64,000 nt of DNA from Streptomyces sp. NBC_01497 (GTDB taxonomy: Bacteria > Actinomycetota > Actinomycetes > Streptomycetales > Streptomycetaceae). The DNA lies in NCBI RefSeq assembly GCF_036250695.1, contig NZ_CP109427.1:7378001-7442000 (forward strand), given 5' to 3'. The notes below the pieces were generated by a model. That model was given only the letters and a program-made list of their open reading frames with translations, had not been told where the DNA came from and ran no database searches. Both the position numbers and the translations under genes were made by a program. This document shows, in pieces, positions 8,842 to 17,589 of the stretch. Position 1 is the stretch's first letter, and every line of letters begins with the position of its first letter.

Positions 8842-9666
8842 ATGACCAGCGAGAGCACACCGGCCGGCGAGAACGCGGGCCCGGCGGCGGAGAGCGTCGA
8901 CGCTCCGCACGTCCCCTCACTCGACGGCACGGTGATCGCGGTCGCGGGGGCGGCGGGTCCCGCGGGGCGCGCCGCCGTGCTGCGGCTCGCGGTCGCCGGC
9001 GCGACGGTGGTGGCGGCGGACGCCGACCAAAAACGCCTCGACGAGGTCGTCGAGGCCGCCGCGTACGCGGGCAGCACCAAGGTCACCGGCGCGACGGTGG
9101 ACCTGCTCGACGCCGCAGCGACCCGCGCCTGGGCCGAGCGCGTCGAGAAGGAGCACGGCGGTGTCGACGGCCTTGTCCACCTCGTGGGCGGCTGGCGCGG
9201 CGCCGCGTCCTTCGCCGAGAGCGACCTCGCCGACTGGGACCTGCTGGACAAACTCCTCATCCGAACCGTCCAGCACACCAGCCTCGCCTTCCACGACGGC
9301 CTCCTGCGCAGTGGCAGAGGACGGTTCGCCCTGGTCAGCGCCTCGGGCGCGACCAAGCCCACGGCGGGAAACGCGGCCTACGGCGCGGCCAAGGCCGCCG
9401 CTGAGGCCTGGACGCTGGCCCTTGGCGACTCCTTCCGCAGGGCCGCCAAGGCGGGGGGCGACGCCGAGCCGCGCGCGGCGGCTGCGATCCTGGTGATCAA
9501 GGCACTGGTGCACGACGCGCTGCGCGCCGAGCGCCCGGATGCGAAGTTCGCGGGCTACACGGACGTCAGGGATCTGGCCGAGGCCATCGCCGGGCTCTGG
9601 GACCGGCCCGCACAGGAAGTGAATGGACACCGTCTGTGGCTGACGCCCGAACCGAATCGACCCTGA
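8842..9666 (+). CDS. SDR family NAD(P)-dependent oxidoreductase
   Basis: 274 residues. After a ~28-residue variable leader comes a Rossmann strand with a glycine loop (VIAVAGAAGPAGRAAVL, about 31-47). The catalytic set is complete: Ser166/Ser168 in LVSASG, Tyr180 and Lys184 in AAYGAAK. GGGGAG precedes ATG 8842. It follows the DUF6421 gene, and its last 31 bases overlap the start of the PLP lyase gene, so the two are translationally coupled. Substrate unknown. Confidence 0.9.
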   Translation: MTSESTPAGENAGPAAESVDAPHVPSLDGTVIAVAGAAGPAGRAAVLRLAVAGATVVAADADQKRLDEVVEAAAYAGSTKVTGATVDLLDAAATRAWAERVEKEHGGVDGLVHLVGGWRGAASFAESDLADWDLLDKLLIRTVQHTSLAFHDGLLRSGRGRFALVSASGATKPTAGNAAYGAAKAAAEAWTLALGDSFRRAAKAGGDAEPRAAAAILVIKALVHDALRAERPDAKFAGYTDVRDLAEAIAGLWDRPAQEVNGHRLWLTPEPNRP

Positions 9667-10748
9667 ACCCGGCGACGGCGGGCGGCACCGACGCCCGCCG
9701 GCACCACGACCCCGCGGTGCGGGGCTTCGCCAGCGACAACTACGCCGGCGCCCACCCGGAGGTCCTCGCGGCCCTCACCCTCGCCAACGGCGGCCACCAG
9801 GTCGCCTACGGCGAGGACGACTACACCGCCCACCTCCAGGACCTCGTGCGCGGCCACTTCGGCCCGGCGGCGGAGACCTTCCCGGTCTTCAACGGCACCG
9901 GCTCCAACGTCGTCGCCCTGCAGTCCATGGTGGACCGGTGGGGCGGTGTCATCTGCGCCGAGAGCGCCCACATCAACACCGACGAGGGCGGCGCCCCCGA
10001 ACGGGTCGGCGCGCTCAAGCTCCTCACGGTGCCGACGCCCGACGGCAAGCTCACCCCCGCGCTCGTGGACCGGCAGGCGTTCGGCTTCGACGACGAGCAC
10101 CGCGCCATGCCGCAGGTCGTGTCGATCACCCAGTCCACCGAGTACGGCACGCTCTACACGCCCGACGAGATCAGGGCGCTGTGCGCGCACGCCCATGAGC
10201 GCGGCATGACGGTCCACCTCGACGGCGCCCGCATCGCCAACGCCGCCGCCGCACTCGGTGTACCGGTCCGGGAGTTCACCACCGACGCGGGCGTGGACGT
10301 CGTCTCCTTCGGCGGCACGAAGAACGGCATGGTCTTCGGCGAGGCCGTCATCGTGCTCAACCCGGACGCGGCGCGGGCCGTGAAGCGACTGCGCAAGCTG
10401 TCGCTGCAGCTGCCCTCCAAGATGCGGTTCGTCTCCGTGCAGTTGGAGGCGCTGCTCGCCGGCGATCTCTGGCTGCGCGGTGCGCGGCACGCCAACGCGA
10501 TGGCGCAGCGCCTCGCGGACGGGGTGCGGGCCGTGGACGGGGTGGAGATCATCTACCCGGTGCAGGCCAACGGCGTCTTCGCGCGACTGCCGCACGACGT
10601 GGCCCTGCGGCTGCAGAAGCAGTTCCGGTTCTACTTCTGGGACGAGGCCGCCTGCGAGGTCCGCTGGATGTGTTCCTTCGATACCAGTGAGGACGACATC
10701 GACGCGTTCGTGCGGGCGATCACCGAGGAGATGGCCCGCGAGGCCTGA
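9636..10748 (+). CDS. Threonine-aldolase-type PLP-dependent beta-eliminating lyase
   Basis: 370 residues of fold-type I PLP enzyme (beta-eliminating lyase / low-specificity threonine aldolase group). The substrate-binding start is FASDNYAGAHPEVL, cofactor-loop residues are in FNGTGSNV, and the aspartate binding the pyridine N is in VHLDGARIANA. Lys229 in SFGGTKNG is the expected Schiff-base lysine. GTG 9636 lies inside the SDR gene (31-base overlap). It would cleave beta-hydroxy amino acids such as threonine to glycine plus an aldehyde, but the operon partners hint at a different or linked substrate. Confidence 0.88.
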   Translation: MADARTESTLNPATAGGTDARRHHDPAVRGFASDNYAGAHPEVLAALTLANGGHQVAYGEDDYTAHLQDLVRGHFGPAAETFPVFNGTGSNVVALQSMVDRWGGVICAESAHINTDEGGAPERVGALKLLTVPTPDGKLTPALVDRQAFGFDDEHRAMPQVVSITQSTEYGTLYTPDEIRALCAHAHERGMTVHLDGARIANAAAALGVPVREFTTDAGVDVVSFGGTKNGMVFGEAVIVLNPDAARAVKRLRKLSLQLPSKMRFVSVQLEALLAGDLWLRGARHANAMAQRLADGVRAVDGVEIIYPVQANGVFARLPHDVALRLQKQFRFYFWDEAACEVRWMCSFDTSEDDIDAFVRAITEEMAREA

Positions 10749-10759
10749 TCCGGCTCGAC

Positions 10760-10810
10760 CGCGTCCCGCCGTGCCCGCGGGCGGCCCGTCCGCGGGCACG
10801 GCGGGACGCG
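10760..10810 (+). terminator. Very strong hairpin after the PLP lyase gene
   Basis: Perfect 21-bp stem (10760-10780 pairs with 10790-10810, 9-base loop), 11 bases past the stop at 10748. Unusually stable even for Streptomyces. Confidence 0.8.
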
Positions 10811-10937
10811 TCGGCAGCACCTCGGGGCCCTCCCGTGGCGGGCCGACGCCCGCGTCCCGCCACCGGGCCCCCGGCGCGGTGTGCGGGGCGTACGCAGGAC
10901 ACGTGGGGAACGCACGCACGCGGCACGAAAGCCATGA

Positions 10938-10975
10938 CAGGGGGGCGGCGGACCACTCGGTCCGCCGCCCCCCTG
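10938..10975 (-). terminator. Second strong hairpin between the convergent genes
   Basis: Perfect 17-bp stem (10938-10954 pairs with 10959-10975) with the 4-base loop ACTC, 58 bases past the stop of the acyltransferase gene that comes from the right. It can work in both directions. Confidence 0.75.
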
Positions 10976-11032
10976 CCATGCCGTGCCGCTGTCATGCCGT
11001 GCCGCGCGGGCGATCCTCCCGGCGGCGCCCGC

Positions 11033-11818
11033 TCAGGCGCCGGCTTCGCGCACCTCGGCGGCGGTCGGCGCGGTGCCGCCCAGATGGGCGGGCAGCCACC
11101 ATGTGTCGCCCGCGTCCTTGGGACGGCCGGGGTAGGCGCGCTGCGCCGCCTCCAGCATCTCCTGGACGCGCTCCCGCAGCCGTCGGGTGATCGGCCCCGC
11201 GTACTGGCCCTCGGGCGCCTCCAGACGCTCACCCACGCGCACGGTCACCGGAATGTGGCTGCGCCGGAAGTTGCGGGGCCTGCCCTTGGTCCAGATTCGC
11301 TGGGAGCCCCACAGCCCCATCGGGATCAGCGGCACCCCTGCCTCCTGCGCCATGCGCACCGCGCCGGTCTTGAAGCTCTTGAGCGTGAACGACGGCGAGA
11401 TGGTGGACTCGGGGAAGATCCCGATGATCTCGCCGGCCCGCAGACACGCCAGCGCGTCCGCGTACGCCTTCTCGCCCTGGTCACGGTCGACGGGGATGTG
11501 TTTCATGCCGCGCATCAGCGGGCCCGACACCCTGTGCCGGAAGACCGAGTCCTTCGCCATGAAGCGCACGAGGCGCTTCTGCGGCAGCGCGGTCAGACCC
11601 GCGAAGACGAAGTCGAGGTAGCTGATGTGATTGCTGACCAGGACGGCGCCGCCGGTACGCGGGATGTTTTCGCTGCCCTCCAGGTCGATCTTCACATCCA
11701 GCGCAGCGAAAACCGACCGGACGAAGCCGATGACCGGCCGATAGACGAGCTCTGGCATGTGGTGGGACCCTTCATTCTTCGGCATGTCGGCCCGATCGTG
11801 CCCGATGTGCGGGGTCAT
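11033..11818 (-). CDS. 1-acyl-sn-glycerol-3-phosphate acyltransferase (PlsC family)
   Basis: 261 residues. ATG 11818 is chosen because GAGGAGG stands six bases before it; a start at 11758 would also keep the whole domain. Acyltransferase motifs: NHISYLD (Asn63, His64, Asp69; HX4D), the RFMAKDSVFRH block (about 85-95), and FPEST at 135-139. It transfers an acyl group to lysophosphatidate at the inner membrane face; a hydrophobic N-terminal helix (about 26-40) may anchor it. Convergent with the PLP lyase gene. Confidence 0.93.
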   Translation of the reverse strand: MTPHIGHDRADMPKNEGSHHMPELVYRPVIGFVRSVFAALDVKIDLEGSENIPRTGGAVLVSNHISYLDFVFAGLTALPQKRLVRFMAKDSVFRHRVSGPLMRGMKHIPVDRDQGEKAYADALACLRAGEIIGIFPESTISPSFTLKSFKTGAVRMAQEAGVPLIPMGLWGSQRIWTKGRPRNFRRSHIPVTVRVGERLEAPEGQYAGPITRRLRERVQEMLEAAQRAYPGRPKDAGDTWWLPAHLGGTAPTAAEVREAGA

Positions 11819-11981
11819 GACCAGCCTCCTCGGTGGCGGGGCGGGAGATACTTGTCACGTCCGCCCCATGACTGCCCCCTACACGGAATAATCGCAGGCC
11901 GCGTGCGCGCTGCGGTGCGGTGGGTAGGTATCTGCCGTCCGGGTGGGCCGGGCGGCGATCAGCTTCGGGCGGGAGGCCACG

Positions 11982-12311
11982 GTGGACGGGCAGCACGGCG
12001 TACGGGCGCTCGGCGCCGCCGAGCTCGGCGCCGGGCTGGGGGAGCGGGCCACCCTCGTGCACTTCTCCAGCGCCTTCTGCCGCCCCTGTGTCGCGACGCG
12101 GCGCACCCTCGCCGAGGTCGCGGACATGGTCGACGGTGTGCGGCACGTGGAGGTCGACGCGGAGCGCAACCTCGCCCTCGTGCGGGAGCTGGAGGTGCGG
12201 TCCACCCCGACCGTGCTGGTGCTCGACGCCCGGGGCCGTATCGTCCGCCGGGCGGTGGGTCTGCCCCGCCGGGTCGATGTGATCGCCGCGATCGGCGAGG
12301 CCGTCAGGTGA
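11982..12311 (+). CDS. Thioredoxin-like protein with CRPC active site
   Basis: 109 residues, thioredoxin fold, no signal peptide. The redox site is FCRPC (Cys33, Cys36) in place of the usual WCGPC, so both cysteines stay but the Trp and Gly are replaced. The cis-Pro loop is RSTPTVLVLD. GTG 11982 follows GGGAGG; an in-frame ATG at 11943 is the alternative. Its stop overlaps the GTG of the flavin reductase gene (GTGA), so the two proteins are made together and may work on the same electron path. Confidence 0.85.
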   Translation: MDGQHGVRALGAAELGAGLGERATLVHFSSAFCRPCVATRRTLAEVADMVDGVRHVEVDAERNLALVRELEVRSTPTVLVLDARGRIVRRAVGLPRRVDVIAAIGEAVR

Positions 12312-12838
12312 GCGCCGCGTACGGTCTCGGCGCGCCGCGCGCGGAACAGCGGCCCGCCTCCGGGGAGCTTCTGAGAGCGGTCTTCCGGCGGCACGCGGCC
12401 GGCGTCGCCGTGATCACGGCGCACCGCTCGGGACGGCCCGTGGGATTCACCGCCACCTCCCTCACCTCGGTGGCCGCCGACCCCCCGATGGTCTCCTTCG
12501 GTGTGTCCTCCACGTCGTCGTGCTGGCCGGTGCTCGCCGAGACCACGTACGTCGGCGTGCATGTCCTCGGCGAGCACCAGCGCGAACTGGCGGCGACCTT
12601 CGCGCGCAGCGGCGCTGACCGCTTCGCCCCGCCGACCTCCTGGCGCCCGGGGCCCGAGGGGGTGCCGCTGCTCGACGGTGTGCTCGCCTGGCTGGTGTGC
12701 CGGGTGGAGGCCCGGGTGCCCGCGGGCGACCACCGGATCGTCGTCGCACGCGTCGTGACGGGGGATCCGGCCGGCTCGGGTACCCCGCTGCTGTACCACC
12801 AGGGCGGCTTCCACAGCCTCGGTCCTGTACGCGACTGA
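12308..12838 (+). CDS. Flavin reductase family protein (FMN-binding split barrel)
   Basis: 176 residues, the usual size for a DIM6/NTAB-type flavin reductase. It starts with LRAVFRRHAAGVAVIT, then GFTATSLTSV (flavin phosphate loop), and ends with an LLYHQGGFHSL barrel strand. These enzymes reduce FMN/FAD with NAD(P)H to feed a partner monooxygenase, or act alone as oxidoreductases. The only visible partner is the overlapping thioredoxin-like gene. The start GTG 12308 is fixed by the GTGA overlap. Confidence 0.9.
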   Translation: MSAAYGLGAPRAEQRPASGELLRAVFRRHAAGVAVITAHRSGRPVGFTATSLTSVAADPPMVSFGVSSTSSCWPVLAETTYVGVHVLGEHQRELAATFARSGADRFAPPTSWRPGPEGVPLLDGVLAWLVCRVEARVPAGDHRIVVARVVTGDPAGSGTPLLYHQGGFHSLGPVRD

Positions 12839-12962
12839 GGTCACAGTCACCAGTGCTTGCCCAGCGGGAACGAGGTGGGTGAGCATGGCTCGTACTGGCG
12901 AGTAATATTTACGCCGTGGCGGCCGGTCGCCGAGGCCGGACCACGGTGTGAACGGGCGCCTA

Positions 12963-12978
12963 TGGTTGTCTTCAACCA
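12963..12978. promoter_or_regulatory. Inverted repeat upstream of etfB
   Basis: TGGTTG-TCTT-CAACCA, perfect 6-bp arms, 46 bases before the etfB start. It overlaps a possible -10 (TATGGT, 12961-12966), the position of a repressor site. An AT-rich tract (TAATATTTA, about 12903-12911) lies further upstream. No known regulator is recognised. Confidence 0.35.
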
Positions 12979-13023
12979 AGGCAGCCCGTTAAGGACGACG
13001 GACAGACGTGCAAGGGAGCTGGC

Positions 13024-13809
13024 GTGAGCTTGAGGATCGTTGTCTGTGTGAAGTACGTGCCCGACGCCGCCGGCGACCGGCATTTCGCGGACGACCTCAC
13101 GGTCGACCGCGAGGATGCGGACGGTCTGCTGTCGGAGCTGGACGAGTATGCCGTCGAGCAGGCGCTGCAGATCGCCGATGATGCCGACGACGCCGAGATC
13201 ACCGTGGTGACGGTCGGTCCCGAGGATGCCAAGGACGCGCTGCGCAAGGCCCTTTCGATGGGTGCGGACAAGGCCGTCCACGTCGAGGACGACGACCTGC
13301 ACGGCACCGACGTGGTCGGTACCTCGCTGGTCCTCGCCAAGGCGATCGAGAAGACCGGCTACGACCTCGTCGTGTGCGGCATGGCCTCCACCGACGGCAC
13401 CATGGGCGTCCTGCCCGCGATGCTCGCGGAGCGCCTGGGCGTCCCGCAGGTGACGCTGCTGTCCGAGGTTTCCGTCGAGGGCGGCACCGTCAAGGGCCGC
13501 AGGGACGGCGACGCGGCCACCGAGCGGCTTGAAGCCTCGCTGCCCGCCGTCGTGTCGGTGACGGACCAGTCGGGCGAGGCCCGCTACCCGTCCTTCAAGG
13601 GCATCATGGCGGCGAAGAAGAAGCCGGTCGAGTCGCTGGACCTGGGCGACCTCGACATCGACGCGGACGAGGTCGGTCTCGGCGGCGCCTGGACCGCCGT
13701 CGACGCGGTGACCGAGCGCCCCGCCCGCACGCAGGGCACGATCGTCAAGGACGAGGGCGAGGGCGGCAAGCAGCTCGCTGCCTACCTGGCGGAGCAGAAG
13801 TTCATCTGA
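13024..13809 (+). CDS. etfB: Electron transfer flavoprotein beta subunit
   Basis: 261 residues, full length. N-terminal LRIVVCVKYVPD, then DEYAVEQALQI (nucleotide-binding domain), and the TVGPEDAKDALRKALSMGAD segment typical of EtfB. It forms a heterodimer with EtfA, carrying electrons from acyl-CoA dehydrogenases and similar flavoproteins to the quinone pool via ETF:quinone oxidoreductase. GTG 13024 with GGGAG six bases upstream. etfA follows after 93 bases in the same direction. Confidence 0.96.
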   Translation: MSLRIVVCVKYVPDAAGDRHFADDLTVDREDADGLLSELDEYAVEQALQIADDADDAEITVVTVGPEDAKDALRKALSMGADKAVHVEDDDLHGTDVVGTSLVLAKAIEKTGYDLVVCGMASTDGTMGVLPAMLAERLGVPQVTLLSEVSVEGGTVKGRRDGDAATERLEASLPAVVSVTDQSGEARYPSFKGIMAAKKKPVESLDLGDLDIDADEVGLGGAWTAVDAVTERPARTQGTIVKDEGEGGKQLAAYLAEQKFI

Positions 13810-13902
13810 CCCCGCCCCGTGGCCGCCGGGCCCACTGTCCGGCGCCGCGGTCCCCACGCGCCCACCAGCCCCCGTACTTCACTTTCGCAGGAGAGCAGTC
13901 CC

Positions 13903-14865
13903 ATGGCTGAAGTTCTCGTCTATGTCGACCACGTGGACGGTGCCGTCCGCAAGCCCACCCTCGAACTGCTGACGCTGGCCCGCCGCCTCGGCGAGCCCGT
14001 CGCCCTCGCGCTGGGTGCCGGCGCCGAGGCCACCGCCGCGACGCTGGGCGAGCACGGTGCGGTACGCGTTCTGACCGCCGACGCCCCCGAGTTCACCGAC
14101 TACCTCGTCGTGCCGAAGGTGGACGCGCTGCAGGCCGCGTACGACAGTGTGTCGCCCGTGGCCGTGCTGCTGCCCTCGTCGGGCGAGGCCAAGGAGATCG
14201 CCGCGCGGCTCGCCGTGCGCATCGGCTCCGGCCTGATCACGGACGCCGTCGACCTGGAGGCAGGCGACCAGGGCCCGGTGGCCACCCAGTCCGCCTTCGC
14301 CGCCGCGTACTCCACCAAGTCCCGTATCTCCAAGGGGACTCCGGTCATCACCGTGAAGCCGAACTCGGCCCCGGTCGAGCCGTCGGCGGCCGCCGGTACG
14401 GTCGAGGCGCTGGCGGTGTCCTTCGGCGACACCGCCACCGGCACCAAGGTCGTCTCGCGGGAGCCCCGCGAGTCGACGGGCCGCCCGGAGCTGACGGAGG
14501 CCGCCATCGTGGTCTCCGGCGGCCGCGGTGTGAACGGCGCGGAGAACTTCGCGGTCATCGAGGCGCTCGCCGACTCGCTCGGCGCGGCCGTCGGCGCCTC
14601 GCGCGCCGCCGTGGACGCCGGCTGGTACCCGCACTCCAACCAGGTCGGCCAGACCGGCAAGTCGGTCTCCCCGCAGCTCTACATCGCCTCCGGCATCTCG
14701 GGCGCGATCCAGCACCGGGCCGGCATGCAGACCTCGAAGACGATCGTGGCCGTCAACAAGGACGCCGAGGCGCCGATCTTCGACCTGGTCGACTTCGGCA
14801 TCGTCGGCGACCTGTTCGCCGTCGTGCCGCAGCTGACCGACGAGGTCAAGGCCCGCAAGGGCTGA
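13903..14865 (+). CDS. etfA: Electron transfer flavoprotein alpha subunit
   Basis: 320 residues, full length. ATG 13903 has GCAGGAGAG upstream. The FAD-binding C-terminal signature is clear: [16 protein letters not shown], then [18 protein letters not shown]. The N-terminal half carries the ETF beta-like domain. Partner of EtfB just upstream; together they accept electrons from beta-oxidation and amino-acid dehydrogenases. Confidence 0.97.
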   Translation: MAEVLVYVDHVDGAVRKPTLELLTLARRLGEPVALALGAGAEATAATLGEHGAVRVLTADAPEFTDYLVVPKVDALQAAYDSVSPVAVLLPSSGEAKEIAARLAVRIGSGLITDAVDLEAGDQGPVATQSAFAAAYSTKSRISKGTPVITVKPNSAPVEPSAAAGTVEALAVSFGDTATGTKVVSREPRESTGRPELTEAAIVVSGGRGVNGAENFAVIEALADSLGAAVGASRAAVDAGWYPHSNQVGQTGKSVSPQLYIASGISGAIQHRAGMQTSKTIVAVNKDAEAPIFDLVDFGIVGDLFAVVPQLTDEVKARKG

Positions 14866-14880
14866 CCGTTTCGCCGATCC

Positions 14881-14930
14881 CAGGGGCCCGGGGCCGCGCG
14901 GTGCACGTACCGCGCGGTCCCGGGCCCCTG
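14881..14930 (+). terminator. Terminator of the etfBA operon
   Basis: 22-bp stem with one G-U pair (14881-14902 with 14909-14930, 6-base loop), starting 15 bases past the etfA stop. Confidence 0.85.
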
Positions 14931-14948
14931 TCGTGCGCGGGCGCACCG

Positions 14949-14978
14949 TTGACGGGTGCGCCCGCCGCGCACTACCGT
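14949..14978 (+). promoter_or_regulatory. Promoter of the DUF6986 gene
   Basis: TTGACG (14949-14954) and TACCGT (14973-14978), 18-base spacer: the best match to a major vegetative promoter in the window. A transcript would start near 14985, about 55 bases before the ATG. Confidence 0.6.
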
Positions 14979-14988
14979 CGGAGCGTTG

Positions 14989-15005
14989 TTCAACAGAATG
15001 TTGAA
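14989..15005. promoter_or_regulatory. Operator-like palindrome in the DUF6986 leader
   Basis: TTCAAC-AGAAT-GTTGAA, perfect 6-bp arms around 5 bases, 10 bases after the -10 box, so a bound protein would block transcription. The size fits a dimeric repressor of the IclR or GntR type. No regulator gene is adjacent on this strand, so it may belong to a distant regulon. Confidence 0.55.
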
Positions 15006-15038
15006 GTCGGGCGCGGCGGCGACACAGGGAGCGGGTTC

Positions 15039-16340
15039 ATGGCACAGCAGGCGGAGCACGTCGTCACCAGCCTTCCGGACACCGTGCGCGGGGAGATCGA
15101 CACCGCCCTCGCACCCGTCGACGCGGAACTCGCCCACCGCTACCCCGGCGACCCCGGCACCCGCAGGCCCGTGCACACCGTCTACGTGCCCGCCGACGTG
15201 CTCACGGCCGCCACACCGCGCGCATGGGGCGACGCCGCGCTGGCCGCGCTCGACGAACACGCCCCGGACGCCGACGCGTTCGCGCGCGCCGTCGGCCTTG
15301 GCGAGGACCTCGCGCAGCCGGTGTACGACCGCGTCCGGGCCAAACTCGCCCGCGAACCCGTCGAGGACCTGCGCGTCGACTTCGAGGACGGCTACGGCAC
15401 CCGGGCCGACGCCGAGGAGGACCAGGCCGCCGCCCGCGCCGCGCGCCTCGTCCAGGAGGCGTACGGCACGGGCGGGGCCGCGCCGTGGACGGGCATCCGG
15501 ATGAAGTGCCTGGAGGCGCCGGTACGCGACCGGGCCCTGCGCACCCTCGACATCTTCCTCAGCGGGCTGATGGCGGCCGGCGCGCTGCCCGACGGCCTGT
15601 GCCTCACCCTGCCCAAGGTGACCTACCCCGAACAGGTCACCGCGATGGCGCGTGTCCTCGCCGCCTTCGAGGAGGCCCACGGACTCCCCGCGCGCCGGCT
15701 CGGGTTCGAGATCCAGATCGAGACCAGCCAGTCCATCCTGGCCGCCGACGGCACCGCCACCGTCGCCCGGATGATCCACGCGGCGGACGGCCGCGCCACC
15801 GGGCTCCACTACGGCACCTTCGACTACAGCGCCTGCCTCGGCGTCAGCGCAGCCGACCAGTCGAGCGACCACCCCGCCGCCGACCACGCCAAGGCGGTCA
15901 TGCAGGTGGCCGCCGCGGGCACCGGCGTCCGGGTCTGCGACGGCTCCACCAACGTCCTGCCCGTCGGCACCCGCGCCCAGGTCCACGAGGCCTGGCGGCT
16001 GCACTACGAACTGACCCGGCGCGCGCTGTCCCGGGCGTACTACCAGGGCTGGGACATGCACCCCGGCCACCTGCCCACCCGGTACGCGGCCGTGTTCGCC
16101 TTCTACCGCGAGGGCATGGCGGCCGCCGCCGCGCGGCTCGCGGCCTACGCCGCGCGCACGACGGGCGGTGTGCTGGACGAACCCGCCACCGCGAAGGCCC
16201 TCAGCGGCCACCTGCTGCGCGGCCTGGACTGCGGGGCGCTCGACCTCGCCGAGGTCACGACGGCGACCGGGCTGGACCGCGCCCGTCTGGAGGGTTACGC
16301 GGCACCCCGGCGCGGCGACCTCACCGGCGTGGCGCCCTGA
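15039..16340 (+). CDS. DUF6986 family protein, CitE/HpcH-aldolase-like
   Basis: 433 residues. ATG 15039 follows GGGAG. The protein looks like a phosphoenolpyruvate/pyruvate TIM barrel: VDFEDGYG (Asp114-Phe-Glu-Asp117) resembles the acidic metal loop of CitE and malate synthase, and [12 protein letters not shown] resembles their IET strand. A C-C bond lyase or synthase acting on a CoA ester, glyoxylate or pyruvate is therefore likely, but the reaction is unknown. It has its own promoter and a palindrome in the leader, so it is probably induced by a metabolite. Confidence 0.85.
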   Translation: MAQQAEHVVTSLPDTVRGEIDTALAPVDAELAHRYPGDPGTRRPVHTVYVPADVLTAATPRAWGDAALAALDEHAPDADAFARAVGLGEDLAQPVYDRVRAKLAREPVEDLRVDFEDGYGTRADAEEDQAAARAARLVQEAYGTGGAAPWTGIRMKCLEAPVRDRALRTLDIFLSGLMAAGALPDGLCLTLPKVTYPEQVTAMARVLAAFEEAHGLPARRLGFEIQIETSQSILAADGTATVARMIHAADGRATGLHYGTFDYSACLGVSAADQSSDHPAADHAKAVMQVAAAGTGVRVCDGSTNVLPVGTRAQVHEAWRLHYELTRRALSRAYYQGWDMHPGHLPTRYAAVFAFYREGMAAAAARLAAYAARTTGGVLDEPATAKALSGHLLRGLDCGALDLAEVTTATGLDRARLEGYAAPRRGDLTGVAP

Positions 16341-16378
16341 GCAAGGGGCCGCGCCGCCGGGCGCCAGGGCTCGAACGC

Positions 16379-17422
16379 TCAGTCGGACGGCGTCAGTTCG
16401 CCCGATCCGCGGGTGATCAGCCGGGTCGGCAGCACCACTCTCGACGGCGCTTCGGCCGCGCCGTCAAGGCGCTGGAACAGCCGCTCCGCCGCCGTGCGCC
16501 CGAGGGCCGCCGCGTCCTGTGCGACCACCGTCACGCCCGGGTCGAGCAGGTCGGCGAGCTCGATGTCGTCGAAGCCGACCAGTGCCACCGAACGGGAGCG
16601 CCCCGCCAGTACCCGTACGGCCGTCACCGTCACACGGTTGTTGCCCGCGAAGATCGCGGTGACGGGGTCGGGGGCGTCGAGCATCGTCACGACCGCCTCC
16701 CGTACCCGGTCGGGGTCGGTGGTGCCGAGCGAGATCCAGCCGGGCTCGATGACGAGACCCGCGTCCGCCATCGCCGCACGGTAGCCGCGCAGCCGTTCGG
16801 CGGCGGTGTGGATGGTCGACTGGTCGCCGATGAAACCGATCCGGCGGTGTCCGTGTTCCACCAGGTGCGTGGTGCCCGAGCGGGAGCCGCCGAAGCTGTC
16901 GGACAGCACGGTGTCCACGTCGATCCGGCCGGCCGGGCGGTCCACGAAGACCGTGGCGACGCCCGCTTTGATCTCCGGCTCCAGATAGCGGTGGTCGTGC
17001 CCCGCGGGCACCAGGATCAGGCCGTCGACCCGGCGCGCGCACAGGGCGAGCACCAGTTCCTGCTCGCGCTCGGGATCCTCGGCGCTCGACCCGTTGATGA
17101 GCAGCGCGCCGTGTGCGCGGGCGACCTCCTCGACCGCGCGGTTCAGCGGCCCGTAGAAGGGGTCGGCCAGGTCCTCGATCACCAGTCCGATGCTCGCGGT
17201 GCGGCCCTTGCGCAGCACCCGCGCGGAGTCGTTGCGCCGGAAGCCCAGCGCCTCGATGGCCTCCTGCACACGCCGCTCGGTGTCGGGGGTGACACCGGGC
17301 TCGCCGTTGACGACGCGGGACACCGTCTTGAGTCCCACACCGGCGCGGGCCGCGACATCCTTCATGGTGGGCCTGGTGCCGTAGCGCGGTTCAGGGCGGG
17401 GTCGGCGGGAGGATTCGGCCAC
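16379..17422 (-). CDS. LacI family transcriptional regulator
   Basis: 347 residues. N-terminal helix-turn-helix [19 protein letters not shown] (about residues 19-37), hinge helix after GFRRN, then a periplasmic-binding-type sensor domain to the end. GTG 17422 is the best start in front of the HTH; longer in-frame starts exist but have no ribosome site. It is divergent from a ROK sugar kinase, with two palindromes in the 167-bp space between them, so it probably represses that kinase and itself in response to a sugar. The codon pattern is normal. Confidence 0.93.
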   Translation of the reverse strand: MAESSRRPRPEPRYGTRPTMKDVAARAGVGLKTVSRVVNGEPGVTPDTERRVQEAIEALGFRRNDSARVLRKGRTASIGLVIEDLADPFYGPLNRAVEEVARAHGALLINGSSAEDPEREQELVLALCARRVDGLILVPAGHDHRYLEPEIKAGVATVFVDRPAGRIDVDTVLSDSFGGSRSGTTHLVEHGHRRIGFIGDQSTIHTAAERLRGYRAAMADAGLVIEPGWISLGTTDPDRVREAVVTMLDAPDPVTAIFAGNNRVTVTAVRVLAGRSRSVALVGFDDIELADLLDPGVTVVAQDAAALGRTAAERLFQRLDGAAEAPSRVVLPTRLITRGSGELTPSD

Positions 17423-17486
17423 AGTGTGCTGTCCTGTCGTCGGGTCGGTTTGCCTTGAACGGCTGTGGCGACGAGCATAGGCCCTG

Positions 17487-17498
17487 GACAACGTTGTC
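17487..17498. promoter_or_regulatory. LacI-type operator
   Basis: GACAACGTTGTC, a perfect 12-bp palindrome with the central CG typical of LacI-family operators, between the divergent LacI and ROK genes. Confidence 0.65.
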
Positions 17499-17522
17499 AG
17501 GTGAATGGAGACTGTTCACCTG
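17498..17522. promoter_or_regulatory. Second inverted repeat beside the LacI operator
   Basis: CAGGTGAA, 9 bases, TTCACCTG: perfect 8-bp arms that share base 17498 with the neighbouring palindrome. It could be a site for a second regulator or a hairpin in the ROK leader. Confidence 0.45.
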
Positions 17523-17589
17523 AGTTTGCAGGTCTACCCCCGTCCCCCAAGCGGCGGGACCCGTATCGATCCCTGGAGACCACACACCG

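Noticed and set aside
10835..12307. Long upstream extension of the flavin reductase frame
   Set aside because: Crosses the convergent acyltransferase gene and a terminator; the GTGA overlap at 12308 gives the natural start.
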